Below are positions 24,888 to 32,598 of a stretch of 37,442 nt of DNA, one piece after another. Position 1 is the first letter of the stretch; every line of letters begins with the position of its first letter. Under the pieces are notes generated by a model. That model had not been told where the DNA came from. It saw only the letters and a program-made list of their open reading frames with translations, and made no database searches. Made by a program: the position numbers and the translations under genes. The DNA is from Clostridiales bacterium. Lineage in GTDB: Bacteria; Bacillota; Clostridia; Christensenellales; UBA3700. The stretch covers positions 11,990 to 49,431 of the forward strand of contig JAAVHS010000020.1 of the NCBI GenBank assembly GCA_014799575.1, written 5' to 3'.

Positions 24888-25760
24888 GTGACAGATTTAA
24901 GTTTTTTATCGACGCTTGACGCAAATACAGTATTCAATCATCCATCGCTTTCGGCTTTCGCGAGCGGTGGCAATATATCCGCGGTGATTTATCCCACGAC
25001 GGCTAAGCAAGTCGTTCAAGCGACGGCGCTCTTGGATAAAGAGAAAATACCGTATTACGTATTAGGCAACTGCACCAACGTGCTTATAAAGGACGAGGGA
25101 GTTGACGGCGTCGTAATTTGCACGAAGTATTTGTGCGGTATTGACGTCAAAGACGAGTTGCTTTACGTGGGCGCGGGCGAGAGTATGCCCAAGCTTTGCA
25201 AACTTTCTTTAGAGGGAAGTTTGAGCGGAATAGAGGGATTGTGTTCTATCCCCGGTACGGTCGGCGGCGGAGTGATAATGAATTGCTCGGCTTTCGGCAG
25301 AGAATTTGCAGACGTAATAGAATACGTCGATATAGCGCAAGATAGCGAAATAGTCAGATACGTCGCAAAAGATTTGGACTTTGGGTATAGATATTCCAAA
25401 GCAAGAAGTTTGGGCGCGGTAGTCGGCGTAGGAATAAAGTTGACGACGGGCGACAAGCGTCAAATCGCGAGCGACATCAAGGGATATAAAATCGCAAGAA
25501 TGAGAAGTCAACCGCAAGGCGTCTCGCTCGGTAGCGTATTCAAGCAGGCGGGCGGTACGTCGGCAGGCTATTATATCGATAAAGCGGGCTTGAAAGGTAT
25601 GCGTATAGGCGGAGCGAAAATATCCGAAAAACACGCGAATTTTATTCTCAACGTCGGTGGCGCGACGTCCGCTGATTTTCTTGCGCTCGGTAATTATGCA
25701 AGGCAAGAGGTTGACAAACTATGGGGCGTTAAGTTACAATATGAAGTAGACGTGATTTGA
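24888..25760 (+). CDS. murB: UDP-N-acetylenolpyruvoylglucosamine reductase
   Basis: FAD/NADPH enzyme making UDP-MurNAc for peptidoglycan. From GTG at 24888 it has 290 residues; a TTG at 24852 would add 12 hydrophobic residues, but neither start has a Shine-Dalgarno. Family features: YVLGNCTNVLIKDEGVDGVV (FAD), LEGLCSIPGTVGGGVIMNCSAFG-type block, DFGYRYSKAR, VSLGSVFKQAGG with the proton-donor Ser, IDKAGLKGMRIGGAKISEKH, and a final Glu in LQYEVDVI. The usual N-terminal T-x-R/K-x-GG is altered to LSAFASGG. It heads the murB-PHP-whiA-dnaE run. Confidence 0.9.
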   Translation: MTDLSFLSTLDANTVFNHPSLSAFASGGNISAVIYPTTAKQVVQATALLDKEKIPYYVLGNCTNVLIKDEGVDGVVICTKYLCGIDVKDELLYVGAGESMPKLCKLSLEGSLSGIEGLCSIPGTVGGGVIMNCSAFGREFADVIEYVDIAQDSEIVRYVAKDLDFGYRYSKARSLGAVVGVGIKLTTGDKRQIASDIKGYKIARMRSQPQGVSLGSVFKQAGGTSAGYYIDKAGLKGMRIGGAKISEKHANFILNVGGATSADFLALGNYARQEVDKLWGVKLQYEVDVI

Positions 25761-25821
25761 CCCAAAGTCAATAATTTATACATAAATTATTTAAGGACAA
25801 GCAAGGAGGGCGCGCCGATAA

Positions 25822-26580
25822 ATGAACATAACGGCTGATTACCATTCACATACGACGTATTCGCACGGCACGGGTTCGATTGCCGACAACGCGCGCGTTG
25901 CAAGCGAAAAAGGGTTTGATTATCTTGCTATTACCGACCACGGCGCAAGACAGTCGTTCGTTGGAGTGAAGAGAAGGTTATTCGATAAAATTCGCGCCGA
26001 TATGGACAACGTGCAAAAGGACTATTCCGACCTCAAACTTTTGTTTGGCGTTGAAGCCAATATTTTGGGCGAATCTGGCAACATTGACGTCACGCCCGAG
26101 GACTTGGACAAGTTGGATATTCTAATAGCGGGTTACCATTTTATGGCTTTTCCGTACAAGCCCAACGACTTTTTCAATATCACTTGTTCGGCTTTGGCGA
26201 GATATTGTTTGAAACCTACAAAGTCGCAAATCGAAAGACAGACGAGAATGTATATCAACGCAATCAAGAAGAATAAAATTGATATTATTACTCACCCCGG
26301 TTTTCGTCTTGACATTGATTATACTCAATTCGGAAAGGCTTGCGCGGACTACGGCACGTACGTGGAACTTTCTTCCCGTCACCGTACGCCCAACGAAAAA
26401 GGACTTGAAGAATTGCTTTTGACGGACTGTCAATTCATACTCAATTCCGACGCTCACAAGCCCGAGAACGTAGGCGCTTGCGAGTTTGCAAAAGAGTTGA
26501 TAGAAAAATACGACGTACCCGCGAATAGAATTGCGAATATCGACCACAAGACGTTGACTTTGAGGTCGCAAAACAAATAA
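25822..26580 (+). CDS. PHP domain phosphatase/phosphoesterase (YcdX-like)
   Basis: 252-residue metal-dependent phosphoesterase of the PHP family, cytoplasmic. Metal ligands are visible in order: DYHSHTTYSHG (H8, H10, H15), AITDHG (H40), LFGVEANI, IDIITHPGF and ILNSDAHKPENVG. Alone, without a polymerase domain, it resembles YcdX-type phosphatases. In many Clostridia such a gene stands between murB and rapZ/whiA; substrate not established. AAGGAGG is present but 12 nt from the ATG, slightly far. It follows murB by 61 nt and precedes whiA by 13 nt. Confidence 0.88.
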   Translation: MNITADYHSHTTYSHGTGSIADNARVASEKGFDYLAITDHGARQSFVGVKRRLFDKIRADMDNVQKDYSDLKLLFGVEANILGESGNIDVTPEDLDKLDILIAGYHFMAFPYKPNDFFNITCSALARYCLKPTKSQIERQTRMYINAIKKNKIDIITHPGFRLDIDYTQFGKACADYGTYVELSSRHRTPNEKGLEELLLTDCQFILNSDAHKPENVGACEFAKELIEKYDVPANRIANIDHKTLTLRSQNK

Positions 26581-26593
26581 CCAAAGACACGAT

Positions 26594-27535
26594 ATGGATT
26601 GCACCGCTTTACTTAAAAAAGACATACTCACTGCGTTACCTGAAAGCGACGGACAAAAGCTCGCCTTTCTTTGCGCTGTCACGAAGAGTAGGGGCGGTAT
26701 CGACGTCTATAAAAAATCCACGTCGCTGACTTATGAATTCGACGACAAGGACGAGGCGCTCGCCGTTTTGGATATGGTAAAAGAGCAAGTCGAGGGCGAC
26801 GTATTTTTTCTTCAAAAAGGAACTCAAAACAACGTGACTTTTTGCGTTCAACTCAAAGATAAAGTCGCGAGCGATTTGCTCAAAAAACTCAATTTGAGCA
26901 GATACGAGCAAGACGGATTCGTCATCGACGACGGAGTAGATTACATACTGTCCCTAAAAGAAAGCGAAGACTTTTTCGCATTTTTCAAAGGCGTGGTCTT
27001 GACGAGCGGACAGTTGAGATTTCCCGACGAGAACTATTCCAATTATTCCATGCAAATTAAACTCTCCAACGAGAGATACGGAGAAGCGATAAGGCAAAAG
27101 ATGACTGACTTTGGCATTGACCTCAAAATGAGCGAGACGAAGACCAATTATATTTTGCAATCGCGCAACAGTCAGGAGATAGAAGACATGTTGGCAATGT
27201 GTTCGGCAAGCGAGTGCGTATTTAAACTCAACAACGTCATTGCCGAAAGGGATAAGTCCAACGAGTTTAACAGACAAAGCAATTTGTATATGGCGAATTT
27301 GGCGAGAGCGGTGACGGGCGCAAGCAAGTACATTAACGCGATAGAACTTTTGACGCAAAATGGCGTATTGCAACAGCAAGAAAAGAAATTGCGCGACGTC
27401 GCGAAAGCGAGGATAGAATACGAGGACGACAGTATGCGCGAGTTGGCGGAAAAACTGTCTATGAGCAAGACGAGTTTGTCGAGATATCTCAATAGATTAT
27501 TAGAATTGGCGGAGGAAGAAAATGGACGAAAATAA
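26594..27535 (+). CDS. whiA: WhiA-type DNA-binding protein (divergent)
   Basis: Conserved Gram-positive regulator linked to cell division and chromosome segregation. 313 residues: degenerate LAGLIDADG-like N-terminal halves (about 1-190; FFAFFKGVVLTSGQLRFP corresponds to the family's FLRGAFLAGGS block) and a C-terminal helix-turn-helix (SMRELAEKLSMSKTSLSRYL, about 283-302). The family block NR.xNCExANxxKT appears here as NRQSNLYMANLARAV, missing the Cys. No strong ribosome binding site; probably coupled to the PHP gene 13 nt upstream. Its end overlaps dnaE by 14 nt. Confidence 0.85.
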   Translation: MDCTALLKKDILTALPESDGQKLAFLCAVTKSRGGIDVYKKSTSLTYEFDDKDEALAVLDMVKEQVEGDVFFLQKGTQNNVTFCVQLKDKVASDLLKKLNLSRYEQDGFVIDDGVDYILSLKESEDFFAFFKGVVLTSGQLRFPDENYSNYSMQIKLSNERYGEAIRQKMTDFGIDLKMSETKTNYILQSRNSQEIEDMLAMCSASECVFKLNNVIAERDKSNEFNRQSNLYMANLARAVTGASKYINAIELLTQNGVLQQQEKKLRDVAKARIEYEDDSMRELAEKLSMSKTSLSRYLNRLLELAEEENGRK

Positions 27536-30500
27536 GTTTGAAGATTTAAAGAGCGGATTGCTCGACAGTCTTGATGAAATGCTGAGCGCCAAGACCGAAG
27601 CCAAAGAAGTAGCGGACAAGCCGACGGCAACCGCCGAGAAAAAGATAGAGGCAAAAGAGGAAGTCAAGGTCGTACCGTCCAAGGAAGAGAAGAAAGAGGA
27701 CAAAGAATCGGTTAAGACAAAGAAATACGACAAGCCTTTCGTACACTTGCACGTCCACTCGGAATACAGCCTTTTGGACGGACTTGCGAGAATTACCAAG
27801 GGCAAGAAGTCGCCTCTTCTCGACGCGTGCAAGGAATTGGGTATGCCCGGTTGCGCGTTGACCGACCACGGAAATATGTTCGGCGCGTACACATTCTATA
27901 AAGCCGCCAACAATAGAAATCTCAAGCCTATTATAGGCTGCGAATTCTACACCTGCGAGGATATGCGCAAGACGGAGAGCGCTGAGAGAAATCACCTAGT
28001 GCTTTTGGCAAAAAACGATATAGGATATCGCAACCTTGTCAAGATGGATTCGCTTGCGTACATAGACGGCTATTATTACAAGCCGAGAATAGATTTAGAA
28101 CTTTTACAGCAGTACTCGGAAGGCGTAATTTGTCTTTCCGCGTGTCTTTCGGGCAAGATACCGAGACTTCTTTCGATAGGCGATTACGAGGGCGCAAAAG
28201 CGTACGCAAAGCGTCTTAAAGATATGTTTGCCGAAGGAGATTTTTATATCGAACTTCAAGACCACGGACTTGCGGAGCAAAGAGCGATTCGCGACGACCT
28301 CGTCAGACTGTCCAAAGAGTTGGGCGTAAAACTCGTCGCGACCAACGACGTGCATTATGTCAATCGCGAGGACAACGTTGCTCAGGATATTCTAATTCGT
28401 ATCAACACGGGCAAGACCATCAACGACGCTACGGGTATGGAAATGGGCAACGACCAATTCTATCTCAAAAGCTATGAAGAGATGATGGAAATTTTCAGTT
28501 GGTGTCCCGAGGCGGTGACGAATACTATCGAGGTAATGGAGAAGTGCAATATCAAGATAGAGAAAGAAGATTTGTATCCGCCGTATACTCCCGACGACGG
28601 CTCAACTCCCGAGCAGTTTTTGCGAAAACTCGCCTACAAGGGTCTGGAAGAAAAATACGTGACTATAACCGACGAAATCCGCGAGAGAGCGGAGTACGAG
28701 TTGGATATCATAATACGCACGGGATTTGCCGAGTATTATCTCATCGTGTGGGACTTTATCAATTACGCCCGTTCGCAACAAATCCCCGTTGGGCCGGGAC
28801 GAGGCAGCGGCGTCGGCTCAATCATTGCGTACGCTGTGGGAATCACCAACCTTGACCCGCTCAAATACAAACTCTTCTTCGAGCGTTTCCTCAACCCTGA
28901 AAGAGTGTCCGCGCCCGACTTCGATATAGACTTTTGTATGGATAGACGCGGCGAGGTAATAGAGTACGTCATTCGCAAATACGGCAAGGAAAAAGTATGC
29001 CAAATTCTCGCGCTCGGCACTTTGAAAGCCAAGGGCGCAATCAAGGACGTCGCGAGAGTATACAACGTGCCTTTGGATATTGTCAATTCGACGACGAAAC
29101 TTATCCCCAACGCGCCCAAAGTCACTTTGGATAAAGTACTCGGAAGAGACCCGAGCACTAAAGAGGACGACCTCAAATTGAGAAATCCCGAAGTAATCGA
29201 GATTTACGAGAACAACGCCGAGATGCGCAAAGTCATCGATATGGCGCTCAAAATCGAGGGCTTACCGCGCAACTGCTCAAAGCACGCGGCGGGCGTGGTA
29301 ATCTGTAAGGAAGTCATAAGCGACCACGTACCTTTGCAAAGAAACGGTCCCGATATCACCACTCAATTCCAAAAGGAAGAAGTCGAAGAACTCGGAATGC
29401 TCAAAATGGACTTCTTGGGGCTTACCACTCTTACGGATATAGACAAGGCGCTTAAATACGTCAAACAAAATCACGGCGTGGATATAGACTTCGACAAGTT
29501 GGGTTACGACGACCCCGAAGTATACAAACTGATAGGCACGGGCGAAACCGAAGCCGTGTTCCAGTTGGAAAGCGCGGGCATGAAAGGCTTCTTGAAAGGT
29601 TATCAACCGCGCAACCTTGAAGAGGTAATCGCGGGTATATCTCTTTACCGTCCGGGACCTATGAGTTATATTCCCGAATATCTCAGATCGCGCGCCAATC
29701 CCGCAAGCATCGTTTACGACGCGCCGCAACTTGAAAAGATACTCGACGTCACGTTCGGAGTATTCGTATACCAAGAGCAGGTAATGCAAGCCGTGCAAGC
29801 GTGCGCGGGCTATACGCTCGGCAGAGCGGACAATCTCCGTCGCGCGATGGGCAAGAAAAAAGAAGACGTAATGAAAGCCGAAAAGGCGGTATTCGTCAAC
29901 GGTTGCGAGGCGGTCGAAGAAAAGAGAAACGACGCGGGCGTCGTCATAAAGAAAGGCGCTCCTGCCGTCGAAGGCGCGGTCAAGAGAGGAATACCTCAGG
30001 ACAAGGCGGAAAAGATATTCGATAAAATGGCTGACTTCGCGAAGTACGCGTTCAACAAATCGCACGCCGCCGCATACGCAACTTTGACGTATCAGACCGC
30101 GTATCTCAAACGCTACTATATGCTGGAGTTATTTGCCGCGGTAATCAACAACAGAATTACCAAGTCGGACGAAATAGCCAAATATCTTGCTTACGTGAAG
30201 AACTACGACAAGAAGATTTATCCGCCCGACATCAACAAATCTGACGTAATATTTACCGTTGAGAACAACGACGGATTGCGTTTCGGTCTTGGCGGAATTA
30301 AGAACGTCGGCGAAGCGGCAATGCAAGCGCTTGTCGAGGAGAGAAGAGCCAACGGCGAGTACAAGTCGATAGGCGATATACTGAGAAGACTTCCCGCGGG
30401 CACTGTCAACAAGAAGATGTTGGAAAGTCTTATCAAGGCGGGCGCGTTCGATTGCTTCGGACATACTAGAGCCGCGCTTATCGCAAGCTATGAATCCATA

Positions 30501-31322
30501 GTGCTTTTGAGCGTACACGATAAGAAGATGCAAGCCAACGGACAAATGAGCTTATTCGGACTTTTGGAAGAGGACGTCGACGACGCGAATGACGACGTAC
30601 CTTATCTCAAAGAGTTTCCGGACAAGCAGTTCTTGGCGCTTGAAAAGGAAGTGCTCAACGTATACGTCACGGGCCATCCGCTCGACGAATACAGAGAGGA
30701 ATTCAAGCAGTTCGATTTCAATACTTCAAGACTGTCCGATTTAGCGGCGAAGAATCTCGACGAGGACGAACTCGAAGAGAGCGATTTGCAACTTATTGCG
30801 CAGTACGAAAACAAAGAAGTCGTGTTCGGCTGTATGCTTTCGAAGATAGAGAAGAAGACGACCAAGAACGGCGGTATTATGGCGTACACCACGCTTGAAG
30901 ACCTATACGGCGAAATGGAAGGCGTGTTGTTCCCAAAGACTTACGAGCGCAATAGAAACTTGCTCATAAACGACAATATCGTCACCGTACGCGGTACGAT
31001 AAAGCGCAACAACGGAAAGCTCAACCTCAACGTCTTCGACATTCAGCCGTGGCATAAGAGCGAGCAAGAGCAGGGCGAGGAAAAGAAGAGCGAAAACAGC
31101 AAGGTCGTAAGCGGTAAAAAAGTCTTCATAAAGATTGACGACAAAATAACGTACAGACGGGTGCTTGAAGTGATAGAACTCTTCCCGGGTATGGATTCTG
31201 TAATCTTCAAAATGTTCGACAGCGACAAGCCTCAACTGTATTGCAAGGGCGTAAACAGCAAGGAAAATTTCGTCAATCAAATCAAGGCAATCGTAGGCGT
31301 GGGAAATATAGTCGTAAAATAA
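27522..31322 (+). CDS. dnaE: DNA polymerase III alpha subunit (DnaE) with N-terminal extension
   Basis: Replicative C-family polymerase. 1266 residues, longer than the usual 1100-1170. Residues 1-72 are a Lys/Glu-rich low-complexity extension; the PHP domain begins at F73 (FVHLHVHSEYSLLDGLARI). Palm: PDFDIDFCMDRR with D466 and D468, and MLKMDFLGL with D630. Clamp-binding motif QMSLFG at 1008-1013, an OB-fold near 1090-1180, and a short C-terminal domain. An inserted segment (EEKRNDAGVVIKKG) precedes the FNKSHAAAYA block. GGAGGAAGAAA immediately before the ATG and the overlap with whiA support this start. It is DnaE type, not PolC (no 3'-5' exonuclease insertion). Confidence 0.97.
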   Translation: MDENKFEDLKSGLLDSLDEMLSAKTEAKEVADKPTATAEKKIEAKEEVKVVPSKEEKKEDKESVKTKKYDKPFVHLHVHSEYSLLDGLARITKGKKSPLLDACKELGMPGCALTDHGNMFGAYTFYKAANNRNLKPIIGCEFYTCEDMRKTESAERNHLVLLAKNDIGYRNLVKMDSLAYIDGYYYKPRIDLELLQQYSEGVICLSACLSGKIPRLLSIGDYEGAKAYAKRLKDMFAEGDFYIELQDHGLAEQRAIRDDLVRLSKELGVKLVATNDVHYVNREDNVAQDILIRINTGKTINDATGMEMGNDQFYLKSYEEMMEIFSWCPEAVTNTIEVMEKCNIKIEKEDLYPPYTPDDGSTPEQFLRKLAYKGLEEKYVTITDEIRERAEYELDIIIRTGFAEYYLIVWDFINYARSQQIPVGPGRGSGVGSIIAYAVGITNLDPLKYKLFFERFLNPERVSAPDFDIDFCMDRRGEVIEYVIRKYGKEKVCQILALGTLKAKGAIKDVARVYNVPLDIVNSTTKLIPNAPKVTLDKVLGRDPSTKEDDLKLRNPEVIEIYENNAEMRKVIDMALKIEGLPRNCSKHAAGVVICKEVISDHVPLQRNGPDITTQFQKEEVEELGMLKMDFLGLTTLTDIDKALKYVKQNHGVDIDFDKLGYDDPEVYKLIGTGETEAVFQLESAGMKGFLKGYQPRNLEEVIAGISLYRPGPMSYIPEYLRSRANPASIVYDAPQLEKILDVTFGVFVYQEQVMQAVQACAGYTLGRADNLRRAMGKKKEDVMKAEKAVFVNGCEAVEEKRNDAGVVIKKGAPAVEGAVKRGIPQDKAEKIFDKMADFAKYAFNKSHAAAYATLTYQTAYLKRYYMLELFAAVINNRITKSDEIAKYLAYVKNYDKKIYPPDINKSDVIFTVENNDGLRFGLGGIKNVGEAAMQALVEERRANGEYKSIGDILRRLPAGTVNKKMLESLIKAGAFDCFGHTRAALIASYESIVLLSVHDKKMQANGQMSLFGLLEEDVDDANDDVPYLKEFPDKQFLALEKEVLNVYVTGHPLDEYREEFKQFDFNTSRLSDLAAKNLDEDELEESDLQLIAQYENKEVVFGCMLSKIEKKTTKNGGIMAYTTLEDLYGEMEGVLFPKTYERNRNLLINDNIVTVRGTIKRNNGKLNLNVFDIQPWHKSEQEQGEEKKSENSKVVSGKKVFIKIDDKITYRRVLEVIELFPGMDSVIFKMFDSDKPQLYCKGVNSKENFVNQIKAIVGVGNIVVK

Positions 31323-31340
31323 AATATTTATATATCAAAA

Positions 31341-31372
31341 TTGTAGCCTTGAAAGCATTATTTTGATATAAT
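31341..31372 (+). promoter_or_regulatory. Promoter of pfkA
   Basis: TGATATAAT (extended -10 at 31367-31372) with TTGTAG 20 bp upstream, the same words and spacing as the glgP promoter. Confidence 0.6.
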
Positions 31373-31398
31373 ACATATCGGAAAGAAAATTTATAAAG

Positions 31399-31411
31399 CG
31401 CGCTTAGCGCG
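31399..31411 (+). promoter_or_regulatory. Short GC hairpin in the pfkA leader
   Basis: CGCGC, loop TTA, GCGCG, ending 4 nt before the GAGAGG ribosome binding region. May affect translation or be incidental. Confidence 0.4.
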
Positions 31412-31422
31412 AGAGAGGACGT

Positions 31423-32388
31423 ATGAAAAATATAGCAGTTTTGACAAGCGGCGGCGACGCGCCGGGAATGAACGCTTGCGTAAGAGCAGTGGTAAGGTAT
31501 GCAATCTACAACGGAATGACCGTCTACGGTATCGAGAGAGGATACACGGGTCTTATACACAACAACATTAAAGAGATGAACAAACGCTCCGTTTCGGATA
31601 TCATCCAAAGGGGCGGTACGATTTTGAAGACGGCGAGATGTCCCGAATTCGTCGAGGACGAGTATATGCAAATTGCCGTTGACAATATGGAAGCGTACGG
31701 AATTGAAGGTCTTGTCGTAATCGGCGGTGACGGCAGTTTCAGAGGCGCGCTTGACCTTTACAAGAAATTCGGCGTAAAGGCTATTGGTATCCCCGGTACG
31801 ATTGACAACGACTTGGCGTACACCGACTATACTTTGGGATTTGACACGAGCGTAAATACCGTCGTATCGGCTATCAACAATCTTCGCGATACGATGACTT
31901 CGCACGACAGAGTGTGTATCATCGAAGTAATGGGCAGAAAGTGCGGAGATATCGCTTTGTACGCAGGTATTTGCGGCGGCGCGGAAATCATACTCGTTCC
32001 CGAAGTGGAATTCGATATCAAGCAAATCGTAAAGAAAATCAATCTCAACCAAAGAATAGGCAAGAGTTCGGACATCATAGTCCTTGCAGAAGGCGTATGC
32101 AAAGCGGAAGATTTGAAGCATCAACTTGCGGAAAACGGCATTACGGGTTCTATCAAGACGACCACGCTCGGATATATCCAAAGAGGCGGTTCGCCGACAA
32201 TGGGCGACAGAGTGCTTGCGTCAAGATGCGCAATAAGAGCCGTTGACTTGCTCATGGCAGACAAGGGCGGTAGAGTAGTCGGTATCAAGGACAACAAGAT
32301 AGTCGACGTCGATATCGAAGAAGCATTGCAAAAGAAAGGCAAGTTCGATCAAGACTTGTATCAGACTGCAATGATTTTAGGACTTTAA
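31423..32388 (+). CDS. pfkA: ATP-dependent 6-phosphofructokinase
   Basis: Glycolytic enzyme phosphorylating fructose-6-phosphate. 321 residues, canonical length. ATP site LTSGGDAPGMNA, nucleotide loop VVIGGDGSFRGA (G-G-D-G-S at 101-105; the Gly at 104 indicates ATP rather than pyrophosphate use), catalytic PGTIDNDL with D128, and fructose-6-phosphate block EVMGRKCGD. The gene follows dnaE by 100 nt, the order seen in many Clostridia (dnaE-pfkA). It has its own promoter and GAGAGGAC box. The expected neighbour pyk is not present; an M1 peptidase lies convergent instead. Confidence 0.97.
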   Translation: MKNIAVLTSGGDAPGMNACVRAVVRYAIYNGMTVYGIERGYTGLIHNNIKEMNKRSVSDIIQRGGTILKTARCPEFVEDEYMQIAVDNMEAYGIEGLVVIGGDGSFRGALDLYKKFGVKAIGIPGTIDNDLAYTDYTLGFDTSVNTVVSAINNLRDTMTSHDRVCIIEVMGRKCGDIALYAGICGGAEIILVPEVEFDIKQIVKKINLNQRIGKSSDIIVLAEGVCKAEDLKHQLAENGITGSIKTTTLGYIQRGGSPTMGDRVLASRCAIRAVDLLMADKGGRVVGIKDNKIVDVDIEEALQKKGKFDQDLYQTAMILGL

Positions 32389-32446
32389 TTTTAGTGAGGA
32401 AGTAAAAAATATTGTCATAAAAATTTTCGTTCGGCAAAGAGTGAGA

Positions 32447-32574
32447 TAGACAAAAAAGAAAGCGGTAAATTTTTTGTTGAGTGAGCGTTCGGTGAACCAC
32501 CCCGTACTCTATGTACGTTGGTGCGTGAACCAAATGCTTAATCGGCGGAAAAGATACCGCTTTACTTATGTCTA
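32447..32574. repeat. 128-bp near-palindromic element, copy 2
   Basis: Outer arms TAGACA (32447) / TGTCTA (32569), then AAAGCGGTA / TACCGCTTT, TTTTTT / GGAAAA, GTTGAGTGAGCGTT / AATGCTTAATCGGC with several G-T pairs on the plus strand, CACC / GGTG, and the apex CGTAC-TCTAT-GTACG (32503-32517). The whole pfkA to M1-peptidase convergent gap is essentially this element. It matches the architecture of the element at 24094. Confidence 0.7.
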
Positions 32575-32598
32575 GATTCGCTATTTGTTGAACAACAA

